This document shows, piece after piece, positions 19,113-27,972 of a stretch of DNA of 64,000 nt. The stretch covers positions 3,844,001 through 3,908,000 of the forward strand of contig NZ_CP009322.1 of the NCBI RefSeq assembly GCF_000959725.1, given 5' to 3'. Below the pieces are notes generated by a model. It was given only the letters and a program-made list of their open reading frames with translations. It was not told the origin of the DNA and searched no databases. The first letter of the stretch is position 1; each line of letters starts with the position of its first letter. The translations under genes were made by a program, and so were the position numbers. The stretch comes from Burkholderia gladioli (GTDB lineage Bacteria; Pseudomonadota; Gammaproteobacteria; Burkholderiales; Burkholderiaceae).

Positions 19113-20369
19113 ATGTTCAACTATTCCACCAGCACCATCGAAGCGGTCGATCCGGACCTCTGGCAGGCGATCCAGCAGGAAAACCAGCGCCAGGAAGATC
19201 ACATCGAGCTGATCGCCTCCGAGAACTACACGAGCCCGGCCGTGATGGCCGCGCAGGGCTCGCAACTGACCAACAAGTACGCCGAGGGCTACCCCGGCAA
19301 GCGCTACTACGGCGGCTGCGAATACGTCGACGTGGTGGAGCAGCTGGCGATCGATCGCGTCAAGGCGCTGTTCGGCGCCGAGGCCGCGAACGTGCAGCCG
19401 AACTCGGGTTCGCAGGCGAACCAGGGCGTGTTCTTCGCGATGCTCAAGCCGGGCGACACCATCATGGGCATGAGCCTGGCGCATGGCGGCCACCTCACGC
19501 ACGGCTCGCCGGTGAACATGTCGGGCAAGTGGTTCAACGTCGTCAGCTACGGCCTGAACGAAGGCGAGGACATCGACTACGAAGCGGCCGAGAAGCTGGC
19601 GCAGGAGCACAAGCCGAAGATGATCGTGGCGGGCGCCTCGGCGTTCGCGCTGAAGATCGACTTCGAGCGCCTGGCGAAGATCGCCAAGGCGGTGGGCGCC
19701 TACCTGATGGTGGACATGGCGCACTACGCGGGGCTGATCGCGGCGGGCGTGTACCCGAACCCGGTGCCGCACGCGGACTTCGTGACGACCACCACGCACA
19801 AGAGCCTGCGCGGCCCGCGCGGCGGCGTGATCCTGATGAAGGCCGAGTACGAGAAGCCGATCAACTCGGCGATCTTCCCGGGGATCCAGGGCGGCCCGCT
19901 GATGCACGTGATCGCGGCCAAGGCGGTGGCGTTCAAGGAAGCGGCCTCGCCGGAGTTCAAGACCTACCAGCAGCAGGTGGTGGAGAACGCGCGGGTGCTG
20001 GCGGAGACGCTGGTCAAGCGCGGTCTGCGCATCGTGTCGGGGCGCACGGAAAGCCACGTGATGCTGGTGGACCTGCAGGCCAAGAAGATCACGGGCAAGG
20101 CGGCGGAAGCGGCGCTGGGCGCGGCGCACATCACGGTGAACAAGAACGCGATCCCGAACGATCCGGAAAAGCCGTTCGTGACCTCGGGCATTCGCCTGGG
20201 TTCGCCGGCGATGACCACGCGCGGCTTTGGTGCGAAGGAAGCGGAGATCGTCGGCAACCTGATCGCCGACGTGCTGGAGGCGCCGGAGGACGCGGCGACG
20301 CTGGAACGCGTGCGTGGGCAGGTGGCCGAGCTGACCCGGCGCTTCCCGGTTTACAGCGGTCGTTCGTAA
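19113..20369 (+). CDS. glyA: Serine hydroxymethyltransferase
   Basis: A 418-residue PLP enzyme converting serine plus tetrahydrofolate to glycine plus 5,10-methylene-THF, the main source of one-carbon units. Full family length. Visible motifs: [20 protein letters not shown] at the N-terminus, the [12 protein letters not shown] active-site loop, and [14 protein letters not shown] with the PLP lysine Lys230. The start is MFNYS at 19113; an in-frame extension back to 19026 has no family counterpart. Burkholderia usually also carry a glyA elsewhere next to nrdR, so this may be a second copy (inference). It is transcribed alone between two strong hairpins. Confidence 0.96.
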   Translation: MFNYSTSTIEAVDPDLWQAIQQENQRQEDHIELIASENYTSPAVMAAQGSQLTNKYAEGYPGKRYYGGCEYVDVVEQLAIDRVKALFGAEAANVQPNSGSQANQGVFFAMLKPGDTIMGMSLAHGGHLTHGSPVNMSGKWFNVVSYGLNEGEDIDYEAAEKLAQEHKPKMIVAGASAFALKIDFERLAKIAKAVGAYLMVDMAHYAGLIAAGVYPNPVPHADFVTTTTHKSLRGPRGGVILMKAEYEKPINSAIFPGIQGGPLMHVIAAKAVAFKEAASPEFKTYQQQVVENARVLAETLVKRGLRIVSGRTESHVMLVDLQAKKITGKAAEAALGAAHITVNKNAIPNDPEKPFVTSGIRLGSPAMTTRGFGAKEAEIVGNLIADVLEAPEDAATLERVRGQVAELTRRFPVYSGRS

Positions 20370-20421
20370 TCCTCTGCCAAACAGGCATGTCGCCGCGATT
20401 GACGGCGATATGCACGAGATC

Positions 20422-20459
20422 GCGCGCCGCCCCGGCCTTTATCGGCCGGGGCGGCGCGC
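20422..20459 (+). terminator. Strong GC hairpin after glyA
   Basis: A perfect 16-bp stem (GCGCGCCGCCCCGGCC, 20422-20437, with its complement at 20444-20459) closes a TTTATC loop. The T-tract after it is poor (CCTGCGTTTG), so it may act as a terminator or 3' RNA stabiliser. Confidence 0.7.
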
Positions 20460-20556
20460 CTGCGTTTGACGATGGACGGGCCGCGAGGACCCTGCCGCGA
20501 GCCGATCCGGACGACGCGCGGCGGCATCGATCGATCCGGATTCGACGAGGCGGCGA

Positions 20557-21195
20557 ATGCACGGCAGGAACCCGTTCGACATGCATCAGCTCCGTACCTG
20601 GCTGGATGATCTGGTGGCCTATCTCGATGCCGCGCACCGCGGTCGTGACGATCTCGACGCGGTGCGCGACGCGCTGGGCTGCGAAATCGTGCCGGCGCAG
20701 CCGCCCGTCGAGGCGGCCGGCTTGCCGAGCGCCGATGCCTGGCTGGCCGAAGCGGTTGCGCGCGCAACCTCCGCCGACACGCGGCTGGCCGCCATCGCGC
20801 AGGGCATCGCGCGGCTCGCGCCGTCGTTGCGCTGGTATCGACGACCCACCGAGGCGCCCGATGCCGCGTTCGAGCACGGGCACGCCAATGCGATCGTGAT
20901 CGGCGGCGCGGGGCTCGCGACGCTCGGCGGCCTGATCGTCGGAATCTCGCTGATGGCGCCCGGGGTGGTCTATCCCGTGCATCGCCATCCGCCAGACGAG
21001 GTCTATGTGGTGCTGTCCGACGGGCAATGGTGGCGCGATGGCGCCGGCTGGTGGACGCCCGGCGCCGGTCAACTGGTGCTCAACGACGGCGGCGTGCTGC
21101 ATTCGATGCGCGCCGGCGACGTGCCCTTGCTGGCCGTATGGTTCCTGAGCGGCGCGACCGCCGGCGGCGTGCCGGGCCCGCTCGACGAGGCCTGA
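20557..21195 (+). CDS. Cupin protein of the dimethylsulfoniopropionate-lyase family
   Basis: A 212-residue protein with a helical N-terminal half and a C-terminal cupin. The metal-site pattern YPVHRHPPDEVYVVLSDG gives His142, His144, Glu148 and Tyr150; the second half supplies His182 (GGVLHSMR). This spacing matches the DddL/DddQ/DddW-type DMSP lyase family, which splits DMSP to dimethyl sulfide and acrylate using a metal and an active-site Tyr. Many family members outside marine bacteria have never been shown to act on DMSP, so the family assignment is firmer than the substrate. It has no signal peptide. The next gene is convergent LysR, and no acrylate or DMSP transport genes are adjacent. 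Confidence 0.75.
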   Translation: MHGRNPFDMHQLRTWLDDLVAYLDAAHRGRDDLDAVRDALGCEIVPAQPPVEAAGLPSADAWLAEAVARATSADTRLAAIAQGIARLAPSLRWYRRPTEAPDAAFEHGHANAIVIGGAGLATLGGLIVGISLMAPGVVYPVHRHPPDEVYVVLSDGQWWRDGAGWWTPGAGQLVLNDGGVLHSMRAGDVPLLAVWFLSGATAGGVPGPLDEA

Positions 21196-21211
21196 GCCCC
21201 GCGCTGACGCC

Positions 21212-22117
21212 TCAAGCCGCCGATTCGGCGCGGATGAAGTCGATGAAGGCCCGCAGCGGCGCCGGCACGAGCCGCCGCCCCGGGTAGTAGAGAAACGGCC
21301 CCGGGAACGAATCCCACCAAGGCTCGAGCACGCGCTCCAGCGCGCCGCTGTCGAAATGCGGCCGAAGCCAGTCCTCGAACAGATAAACCAGGCCGGTGCC
21401 GGCTATGGCCGCGTCGACGCCGAGGTCGAAGGCCGCGCCCAGCTCCACCAGCAATTGCCCGGCTGGCTCGATGCGCAGCTTCTCGCCGTCGCGCACGAAA
21501 TCCCAGGGCACCGTCGCGCGGCCCGGAAAGCGGCCGAGGATGCATTCGTGATGCAGCAGCTCGCGCGGATGCGCCGGTCGCCCACGGCGATCGAGATAGG
21601 CCGGCGAGGCGCCCAGCGCCATGCGCTGCACGCGCGGGCCGATCGGCACCGCGATCATGTCCTGTTCGAGCCGTTCCTCGTAGCGGATGCCGGCGTCGCA
21701 GCCGACTGCCAGCACGTCGACGAAGCTCTCGTCGGCGGCCACTTCCAGGCGGATCTCGGGATAGGCGGCCAGGAAACGCGGCACGATCGCGGGCAGCACC
21801 AGGCGCGCGGCACTGAGCGGCACGTTCAGGCGCAGCGTGCCGGCTGGCCGGTCGCGAAAGCCGTTGACCACGTCGAGCGCGGACTGCACCTCGTCGAGCG
21901 CCGGCGCGAGCCGCGACAGCAAGCGCGCGCCGGCCTCGGTCGGGGCCACGCTGCGCGTGGTGCGGTTCAGCAGACGCACGCCGAGCCGCGTCTCCAGGCG
22001 CCGCACCGCCTCGCTGAGGCCCGAGGCGCTGATGCCGGTCGCCTGCGCTGCGCCGCGAAAGCCGTTCGCGCGCGCCACCGCGACGAAGGCATGCAGATCG
22101 GATAAATCGGCACTCAT
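21212..22117 (-). CDS. LysR-family transcriptional regulator
   Basis: A 301-residue LysR protein with HTH at residues 1-60 (LHAFVAVARANGFRGAAQAT; RTTRSVAPTEAGARL) and a CrgA-like effector domain. It diverges from the aldo/keto reductase gene across a 94-nt spacer, the classic layout for a LysR activator and its target. Its stop converges on the DMSP-lyase-family cupin gene. Confidence 0.9.
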   Translation of the reverse strand: MSADLSDLHAFVAVARANGFRGAAQATGISASGLSEAVRRLETRLGVRLLNRTTRSVAPTEAGARLLSRLAPALDEVQSALDVVNGFRDRPAGTLRLNVPLSAARLVLPAIVPRFLAAYPEIRLEVAADESFVDVLAVGCDAGIRYEERLEQDMIAVPIGPRVQRMALGASPAYLDRRGRPAHPRELLHHECILGRFPGRATVPWDFVRDGEKLRIEPAGQLLVELGAAFDLGVDAAIAGTGLVYLFEDWLRPHFDSGALERVLEPWWDSFPGPFLYYPGRRLVPAPLRAFIDFIRAESAA

Positions 22118-22211
22118 TGTGCGCTCCTTCGTACAACCCGTGCGAATTATGCTGTCTTATCGAGACAATCGCCAGCGCGTAAGCTCGGCTTTCCCTTCAA
22201 GGAGTAGCCAG

Positions 22212-23084
22212 ATGAACGCCTCGTCCCAGACCCAGACCACCTACCAACTCGGCAGCCGCACGGTGCACCGGATCGGCTACGGCGCCATGCAGCTGGCCGG
22301 CCGCGCCGCCTTCGGGCCGCCCAAGGATCGCGCCGCGGCCATCGCGGTGCTGCGCGAGGCCGTCGAATCGGGCGTCGACCACATCGACACCAGCGATTAT
22401 TACGGCCCCTATGTGACCAATGAATTGATCCGCGAGGCCCTGCATCCCTATCGCGACGAGCTGGTGATCGTCACCAAGATCGGCGCGCGGCGCGACGACC
22501 AGGGCGGCTGGTTGCCGGCCTATTCGGCCGCCGAGCTCGAGAGCGCCGTGCACGACAACCTGCGCCGCCTGAAGCTCGACGTCATCGACGTGGTCAACCT
22601 GCGCATCATGTTCTCGGCGCTCGCGCCGACCGAGGGTTCGATCGAGGCGCAGTTGAGTGCGGTTGCCGAACTGCAGCGCCAGGGGCTGGTGCGGCACATC
22701 GGGCTCAGCAACGTCACGCGCGCGCAAGTGGAGGAGGGCCGGCGGCTTTGCGAGATCGTCTGCGTGCAGAACCACTACAACCTCGTGCATCGCGCCGACG
22801 ATGCCCTGGTCGACGCGCTGGCCGCCGACGGCGTCGCCTACGTGCCGTTCTTCCCGCTCGGCGGCTTCTCGCCGCTGCAATCCTCGGTGCTCTCGGGCGT
22901 GGCCGAGCGCCTGGGCGCCACGCAGATGCAGGTGGCGCTGGCCTGGCTGCTGCGGCGTTCGCCGAACCTGCTGCTGATTCCGGGCACGTCGTCGCTTGCG
23001 CATCTGCGCGAAAACCTCGCGGCGCGGCAGTTGGTGCTGGACGACGAGGCGATGAGCGAACTGGATGCCATCGCCGGCGCCTGA
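22212..23084 (+). CDS. Aldo/keto reductase (YdbC-like subgroup)
   Basis: A 290-residue TIM-barrel NADPH oxidoreductase. The catalytic Asp59, Tyr64 (DTSDYYGP) and Lys89 (VIVTKIG) are present, but the position usually held by the fourth tetrad residue, His, is Arg131 (VVNLRIM). The same NLR motif is, as far as I recall, typical of YdbC-like reductases, so this is a subgroup feature and not damage. The C-terminal cofactor loop IPGTSSLAHLRENLAA is intact. It likely reduces aldehydes such as pyridoxal-type or alpha-keto aldehydes; substrate unknown. The start at 22212 follows AAGGAGTAG. The divergent LysR gene is the likely regulator. Confidence 0.88.
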   Translation: MNASSQTQTTYQLGSRTVHRIGYGAMQLAGRAAFGPPKDRAAAIAVLREAVESGVDHIDTSDYYGPYVTNELIREALHPYRDELVIVTKIGARRDDQGGWLPAYSAAELESAVHDNLRRLKLDVIDVVNLRIMFSALAPTEGSIEAQLSAVAELQRQGLVRHIGLSNVTRAQVEEGRRLCEIVCVQNHYNLVHRADDALVDALAADGVAYVPFFPLGGFSPLQSSVLSGVAERLGATQMQVALAWLLRRSPNLLLIPGTSSLAHLRENLAARQLVLDDEAMSELDAIAGA

Positions 23085-23092
23085 GCGATTTG

Positions 23093-23155
23093 CACCAATT
23101 GGTGAAAACCGTCGAAGTGCATTTTGACCCTGTATCCAGGCATCGAAATGCACTT
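23093..23155. promoter_or_regulatory. Two palindromes upstream of the aminotransferase gene (candidate operators)
   Basis: A perfect 12-bp palindrome CACCAATTGGTG (23093-23104) is followed by a 10-bp inverted repeat, AAGTGCATTT (23115-23124) and AAATGCACTT (23146-23155), with a 21-nt spacer. The first resembles an NtrC half-site pair but has a 4-nt centre in place of the usual 5. They lie 240-300 nt before ilvE. Confidence 0.4.
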
Positions 23156-23394
23156 TCGGCAGCGGTCGAGCGGTTTTTTCCACGTCTCGCGCAATGCTCG
23201 CGAGACGCGCCCGATGATGCGCCAAGCCCTTGTTTTCAGGGCTTTCGGTGATATCCCGGCCGATTTTCCCGTGGATTTCGCCGCGCCTGCCGGGCCATTC
23301 CCAGATGCGCGGAACGCTCAGGTCGATTACAGTGTTCGGTTATCACGGCGGCGGGACGTTCCCGCCGTTCCCAAGAACACCAGGAGTCGACCAC

Positions 23395-24495
23395 ATGAGC
23401 ACCGGCAGCACCCCGACTTTCCCGATCGAACGCCACCCGAATCCCACCTCCGCGGAAAAGCGCGCCGAGCTGCTCGCCAATCCCGGTTTCGGCAAGATCT
23501 TCACCGACTACATGGTGACGATCCAATACACCGAAGGCCAGGGCTGGCATGACGCGCGCATCGAGCCGCGCAAGGCGCTCGAAGTCGATCCGGCCATGCT
23601 CGTGCTGCATTACGCGCAGGAAATCTTCGAGGGCATGAAGGCCTATCCGCTGCCGGACGGCAAGATCGCCCTGTTCCGCCCCGAGCAGAACGCCAAGCGT
23701 TTCCGCAATTCGGCCCGTCGCCTGGCGATGGCCGAGCTGCCCGAGGAGCTGTTCGTCAACGCGGTGCGCGAGCTGGTGCGCCTCGAGCGCGACTGGATCC
23801 CGTCGGCCGAGGGCAGCGCGCTGTACCTGCGTCCGTTCATGATCGCCAACGAGGTGGTGCTGGGCGTGAAGCCCTCGGCGCGCTACCTGTTCTGCGTGGT
23901 GGCCACGCCGGTGGGCGCCTACTTCAAGGGCGACGCGTCGAAGGGCGTGGCGATCTGGGTGTCGGATACCTACACGCGCGCGGCGCCCGGCGGCACCGGC
24001 GACGCGAAGTGCGGCGGCAACTACGCCGCGAGCCTGGCCGCGCAGGCCGAGGCCACGCGCGAGGGTTGCGACCAGGTGGTGTTCCTCGACGCGGTCGAGC
24101 GCAAGTGGATCGAGGAACTGGGCGGCATGAACGTGTTCTTCGTGTTCGAGGACGGCTCGCTGCAGACGCCGCCGCTGACCGGCACCATCCTGCCCGGCAT
24201 CACGCGTGCGTCGCTGATCGATCTGGCGCGCGATCTCGGCTACACGGTGCGCGAGGAGCCGTATTCGATCGAGCAATGGGAAGCCGATGCGAAGAGCGGC
24301 AAGCTGGTCGAGGCGTTCGCCTGCGGCACGGCCGCCGTGGTGACCTCGATCGGGCAGGTGAAGGGCCGCAAGCACAACTTCACGATCGGCGACGGCAAGG
24401 CCGGCCCGGTGACCCAGCGCCTGAAGCAGAGCCTGGTCGGCATCCAGACCGGCCGCGAAGCGGACCAGCACGGCTGGGTGGACGTCATCGGCTGA
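23395..24495 (+). CDS. ilvE: Branched-chain amino-acid aminotransferase
   Basis: A 366-residue class IV PLP aminotransferase, a length typical of the larger BCAT-type group (E. coli IlvE is about 309). Motifs: LHYAQEIFEGMKAYPLPDG, LYLRPFMIANE, and GGTGDAKCGGNYAASL containing the PLP-binding lysine (DAKCGGNY). It interconverts leucine, isoleucine and valine with their 2-oxo acids using glutamate/2-oxoglutarate. The ATG at 23395 has CAGGAG 8 nt upstream; in-frame extension upstream lacks homology. A small GC hairpin (23349-23367) lies in the leader. Transcribed alone, with a strong terminator downstream. Confidence 0.93.
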   Translation: MSTGSTPTFPIERHPNPTSAEKRAELLANPGFGKIFTDYMVTIQYTEGQGWHDARIEPRKALEVDPAMLVLHYAQEIFEGMKAYPLPDGKIALFRPEQNAKRFRNSARRLAMAELPEELFVNAVRELVRLERDWIPSAEGSALYLRPFMIANEVVLGVKPSARYLFCVVATPVGAYFKGDASKGVAIWVSDTYTRAAPGGTGDAKCGGNYAASLAAQAEATREGCDQVVFLDAVERKWIEELGGMNVFFVFEDGSLQTPPLTGTILPGITRASLIDLARDLGYTVREEPYSIEQWEADAKSGKLVEAFACGTAAVVTSIGQVKGRKHNFTIGDGKAGPVTQRLKQSLVGIQTGREADQHGWVDVIG

Positions 24496-24550
24496 TGCCG
24501 TGCGGTGCCGCGTATTCGCCGGCACCCGAATGACGATCGAGCGAATTCCA

Positions 24551-24587
24551 AAACCCCGCGTCTGCAAAGACGCGGGGTTTTGTTTTG
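24551..24587 (+). terminator. Rho-independent terminator of ilvE
   Basis: A perfect 13-bp stem AAACCCCGCGTCT / AGACGCGGGGTTT with a GCAA tetraloop is followed by TGTTTTG. Confidence 0.93.
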
Positions 24588-24787
24588 ATGGGGGATTTTC
24601 TCCACTCGATTGTCGCGTGAAGCGGTTTATCGCATTCAATCGCGGCCGTTGTTTTATTCGCGCTTTAATCCGCCATTTCCGAATGACGCGCCTGGCCTCT
24701 CGTTATATGATTGCGCCGCGCATGACGAGCTCGATCGAATCGCATGCGCACTCGCTTCAGCAATCACACTAAAACCAAAGGAAGACC

Positions 24788-25459
24788 ATGAGCGTTATCG
24801 AGGGGTTCGAGCGCAAGGCGCTATTCAATATCACGCGAGCCGTTGCCCTGGTTTGCGTCACCGTATTTCTGATCGGCATTGCCGGCGGTATTTTCTTCGG
24901 CATTTCAGTGTGGCAGGAACGTGTCGACACGCGTGTCTCCGCCAATGAGATCGTCGAGCCCTTGAAGCAGGCCGAGCAGCCCGCCGCCGACCAGGACGAG
25001 GCACCGAAGGACGCCCAGCAGCCGGCCGAGCCGGGCGCGCAGAAAAGCCCGCTGGCGGGTTTCAAGATCCCCTTCTCGCTGCAGAAGTACCTGGAGGGCG
25101 ACAACGCCCGGATTATCCGCAAGCATCTCGACGAGATTCCCGCGGCCGATCGCCAGCCCTATCTCGACGAGCTGGGCGCGGTGGTGAGCGCGGCCGAGGC
25201 CGCCAAGATCGAGGTGTTCCCGGCCATCAATGCCTTCATGGAGACCAAGCGGGAACGCTACAAGGACGTGGCGGTCCAGGCCGCGCAAAAGATGGAAACG
25301 CTGAAGATCGTTGCGGGCGCAACGGCGAGCGGCCTGCTGCTGGTGGCGCTGTTCAGCCTGGTGCTGGTGCTGCTGGCGATCGAGCGGAACACGCGGCCCA
25401 TGCGCCAGGCCGGCGCTCGGGCGCGGGTCGAGACGGCCGGCGAGATGAGCCAGGCATGA
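24788..25459 (+). CDS. Hypothetical inner-membrane protein with two TM helices
   Basis: A 223-residue protein I do not recognise. One hydrophobic helix lies near the N-terminus (about residues 17-41) and a second at about 177-201, with a charged periplasmic-type region between them rich in Glu, Gln, Pro and Ala (EQPAADQDEAPKDAQQPAEP) and then a helical segment. This resembles sensor-like or scaffold membrane proteins without a known domain. The last 4 nt (ATGA) overlap the start of the next gene, so the two are translationally coupled and probably work together at the envelope. Confidence 0.75.
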   Translation: MSVIEGFERKALFNITRAVALVCVTVFLIGIAGGIFFGISVWQERVDTRVSANEIVEPLKQAEQPAADQDEAPKDAQQPAEPGAQKSPLAGFKIPFSLQKYLEGDNARIIRKHLDEIPAADRQPYLDELGAVVSAAEAAKIEVFPAINAFMETKRERYKDVAVQAAQKMETLKIVAGATASGLLLVALFSLVLVLLAIERNTRPMRQAGARARVETAGEMSQA

Positions 25460-27012
25460 GCGCGCGCGACATGGTTTGGCGCAGGCTCCTGGTGTCGAGC
25501 CTCGCCGTCGCGGCGGCGCTGGGCATCGCGGCTTGCGGAAAGGGCAGCGGCGGTGATCAGGCCGCCGCCTCCGACCAGCGCTTCCCCGGCTATCAGCAGG
25601 TCGGCGGATCCGGCGACGCGGCGCAGCTCTGGTTCAATCCGACGGATATCACGCGAGACAGCGGCGCTTACCTGATCCACGCCCTGAAGTCCTTCCCGGA
25701 CGGTTATGCGCGCTTCGACGTGGCCACCAACTGCCGCGACCTGACGCGCCGCATGCCCGGCGCGCAGTATCGCGCCGACGGCACCGCCGACAAGGACTAC
25801 CCGGGCAACGACGCGGCCGTGCCGGCCAAATCCGAGCCGGGCATGGCCGAGCTGATGTCGAAGGCCTGCGGCGTGGCCATGGCGGCGCGCTCGATTCGCG
25901 GGGAGTTCAAGGTGCCGGCGGCGCTGGAACTGCTGTATGGCGCCTACGACGCGCAGTCGAAATCGGCGAGCTGGCAGGATGCCGAGATTCCGGCGGGGCT
26001 CCCGGGAAGCGACATGCTGCAGTGGTCGGCGGGCCGTGCCTTGCAGGTCACCGGCGTGGCGAACTTCGCGTTCAGCGAAGGCGGCCAGCGCAAGCAGGTG
26101 CTGGTGACGAATGCGGTTCCCGACGGCGGCGGCTGCCATGCCTGCACCGGCCTGCTCGGCGTGACGATCTTCAAGCAGGATGGCGATGCCTGGAAGGTTG
26201 AGGCCAGCAATCCCTACCTTGCTTCGATGGGCGCCTCGGGCAGTGTCGGCCAGGGCTTCGAATGGACCGCGGCGGGCGGCGACCAGTACGCGCTGATCGT
26301 CACCGGCGGCGACATGCACCAGGGTTACGAGACCGCCAGCAGCAGCGTGTTCCTGCGCGGCAAGAACGGCGGCTTCACCCGTGTCGTCGACGATGCCCAA
26401 ACGGGCAGCTCGGACGCCGAGCGATTGTCCGTCAAGACCCGCTTCGTGAAGGGCAAGGATCCGGCTCACGACGACATCCGGCTGGCGTTCACGCACGAAC
26501 TCGCTGGGCAGGCGGCCCGTGTCGCCGAGCATCTCTATGCCTACTCGGATGGAAAATACGAGCTGGTGAAGCAGGACGATGCCCCCGCTGTTGCCGCGAC
26601 CGGCGAAGCGGCGAACAAGGCGGTCGAGCCGGGCGAGCCGTCCCGAAAGGACACGGCCAAGCAGGCGGCGGCGACACCGAAACCGAAGCCGGCGCGGGTG
26701 GCGGCAGCCCCGGCTCCAGTGCCCGCGCCGCAAGCGGCCAATGGCCCGAGCTTCGATTGTGGAAAAGCGCGATCGGACGCGGAGCGGTTGATCTGCGCGG
26801 ACGGCGATCTCGCTGCGCAGGACGCCGCCGTGGCGAGGCTGCTCGGGCAGGCCAGGGCGGCCGTGGCCGACCGGGACGGTTTCCGGGACCGGGTTCGCCA
26901 GCAATGGGGATACCGCGACTCGGCATGCCATGACCGTCAATGCCTGACGCGCTGGTATGCCGCCCAGCGCGCCTATCTCGCCCAGGTGGCGCAGACCGGG
27001 CAACTCGACTGA
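25456..27012 (+). CDS. Lipoprotein with C-terminal LprI-like domain
   Basis: A 518-residue envelope protein. The N-terminal signal ends in a lipobox-like GIAAC near residue 28. The body (about 40-375) has no domain I recognise; a Pro/Lys/Ala-rich linker covers about 380-430. The last 85 residues form an LprI-like (DUF1311) module with the family's cysteines: FDCGKARSDAERLIC and a later CHDRQC, followed by WYAAQRAYL. LprI-type proteins bind or inhibit lysozyme or act at the cell wall in characterised cases. The body contains CHAC (near 231), perhaps a redox or metal pair. Coupled by ATGA overlap to the upstream membrane protein. Confidence 0.75.
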   Translation: MSARDMVWRRLLVSSLAVAAALGIAACGKGSGGDQAAASDQRFPGYQQVGGSGDAAQLWFNPTDITRDSGAYLIHALKSFPDGYARFDVATNCRDLTRRMPGAQYRADGTADKDYPGNDAAVPAKSEPGMAELMSKACGVAMAARSIRGEFKVPAALELLYGAYDAQSKSASWQDAEIPAGLPGSDMLQWSAGRALQVTGVANFAFSEGGQRKQVLVTNAVPDGGGCHACTGLLGVTIFKQDGDAWKVEASNPYLASMGASGSVGQGFEWTAAGGDQYALIVTGGDMHQGYETASSSVFLRGKNGGFTRVVDDAQTGSSDAERLSVKTRFVKGKDPAHDDIRLAFTHELAGQAARVAEHLYAYSDGKYELVKQDDAPAVAATGEAANKAVEPGEPSRKDTAKQAAATPKPKPARVAAAPAPVPAPQAANGPSFDCGKARSDAERLICADGDLAAQDAAVARLLGQARAAVADRDGFRDRVRQQWGYRDSACHDRQCLTRWYAAQRAYLAQVAQTGQLD

Positions 27013-27015
27013 CGA

Positions 27016-27060
27016 CGCGGCGGGGTGGGGCCAGGCATCATCGGCCCATGCCCCGCCGCG
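27016..27060. terminator. Hairpin between convergent genes
   Basis: A 10-bp GC stem CGCGGCGGGG / CCCCGCCGCG is extended inward by TGGG/CCCA-type pairing. It lies in the 53-nt gap between convergent stops. It has no T-run. Confidence 0.45.
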
Positions 27061-27065
27061 ATGTC

Positions 27066-27854
27066 TCAACTACGCCGCGCCACCAGCGCCGATACCGTCT
27101 GCGCCGCTTCCTGCAGCGGCTCCAGGAACTCCTTCACCATCTGCCGAGCGGTATGCCGCTGGGCATTCCCGCTGATGTTCATCGCCGCGATCACGCGGCC
27201 GCGCCGGTTGCGGATCGGCGCCGACAGCGAGATCAGCCCCGCCTCGAGTTCCTGGTCCACGATCGCCCAGCCCTGCTTGCGCACCGTCGCGATCTCGTTC
27301 TTGAGCGCGGCCGGGTCGGTGATGGTCCTGGGCGTGTGCGCCTGGATCGGGCTCAGTGCCAGCACCTCGTCGAGCGCGGCCTCGTCGAGCGAGGACAGCA
27401 GCACGCGCCCCATCGACGTACAGTACGCGGGCAGGCGGCTGCCGATCGACAGGTTGATGGTCATGATCTTGTGGGTCGGCACGCGCAGCACGTAGACGAT
27501 CTCGGTACGGTCCAGCACCGCGGCCGAGCAGCTTTCATGGATGCGCGCCGACAGTTGCTCCATCACCGGCTCGGCCAGGTTCCAGAACGGCATCGAGGTG
27601 AGATAGGCGAAGCCGAGATCGAGGATCTTCGGCGTGAGCCGGAACAGCCGGCCGTCGGCCTCCACGTAACCGAGCGTCTGCAGGGTCAGCAGGATCCGCC
27701 GCGCCCCGGCGCGCGTGAGCCCGGTGGTGGCGGCCACCTCGGTCAGGGTCTGCTCCGGCCGCTGCGCGTCGAAGGCGCGAATCACCGCCAGTCCGCGCGC
27801 GAACGACTGGACGTAGGAGTCACCGGGTTTGGCCTGAAGATCGTCTGTACTCAT
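27066..27854 (-). CDS. IclR-family regulator, PcaR-like
   Basis: A 262-residue IclR-family protein from the chosen ATG. The winged HTH lies at about residues 12-75 (FARGLAVIRAFDAQRPEQTL; TEVAATTGLTRAGARRILLT), followed by the IclR effector domain (ARIHESCSAAVLDRTEIVYV; SIGSRLPAYCTSMGRVLL). Divergence from pcaF and similarity to PcaR/PcaU-type regulators of the beta-ketoadipate pathway suggest it responds to beta-ketoadipate or a related acid. An in-frame ATG 18 codons upstream (27908) is possible; neither start has a good ribosome binding site, and MSTDD is chosen because homology begins nearby. Confidence 0.87.
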   Translation of the reverse strand: MSTDDLQAKPGDSYVQSFARGLAVIRAFDAQRPEQTLTEVAATTGLTRAGARRILLTLQTLGYVEADGRLFRLTPKILDLGFAYLTSMPFWNLAEPVMEQLSARIHESCSAAVLDRTEIVYVLRVPTHKIMTINLSIGSRLPAYCTSMGRVLLSSLDEAALDEVLALSPIQAHTPRTITDPAALKNEIATVRKQGWAIVDQELEAGLISLSAPIRNRRGRVIAAMNISGNAQRHTARQMVKEFLEPLQEAAQTVSALVARRS

Positions 27855-27934
27855 GGGCTGGGGGAGGTTCGATGCAAGTGCGAAGAGTAGCGCATGGGGT
27901 CGGTTCAAGCCAAGGACGAAAGCCGGCCGCGAAC

Positions 27935-27963
27935 TTGACAGGCTTGCACCCCCTCCCTATGAT
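27935..27963 (+). promoter_or_regulatory. Near-consensus sigma70 promoter of pcaF
   Basis: TTGACA (27935-27940), a 17-nt spacer and TATGAT (27958-27963) form a consensus -35 and a five-of-six -10. Transcription should start near 27970, just where the candidate IclR operators begin. Confidence 0.8.
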
Positions 27964-27972
27964 CGCAAAACA

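Noticed and set aside
22590..22625. Loss of the catalytic His in the aldo/keto reductase as a sign of inactivation
   Set aside because: The NLR motif in place of His is, as far as I recall, shared by the YdbC-like subgroup, so it is not evidence of damage.
23093..23104. CACCAATTGGTG as a true NtrC binding site
   Set aside because: Spacing between the GCACC-type half sites is 4 instead of 5 and no sigma54 GG-GC promoter was found downstream; kept only as a palindrome of unknown use.
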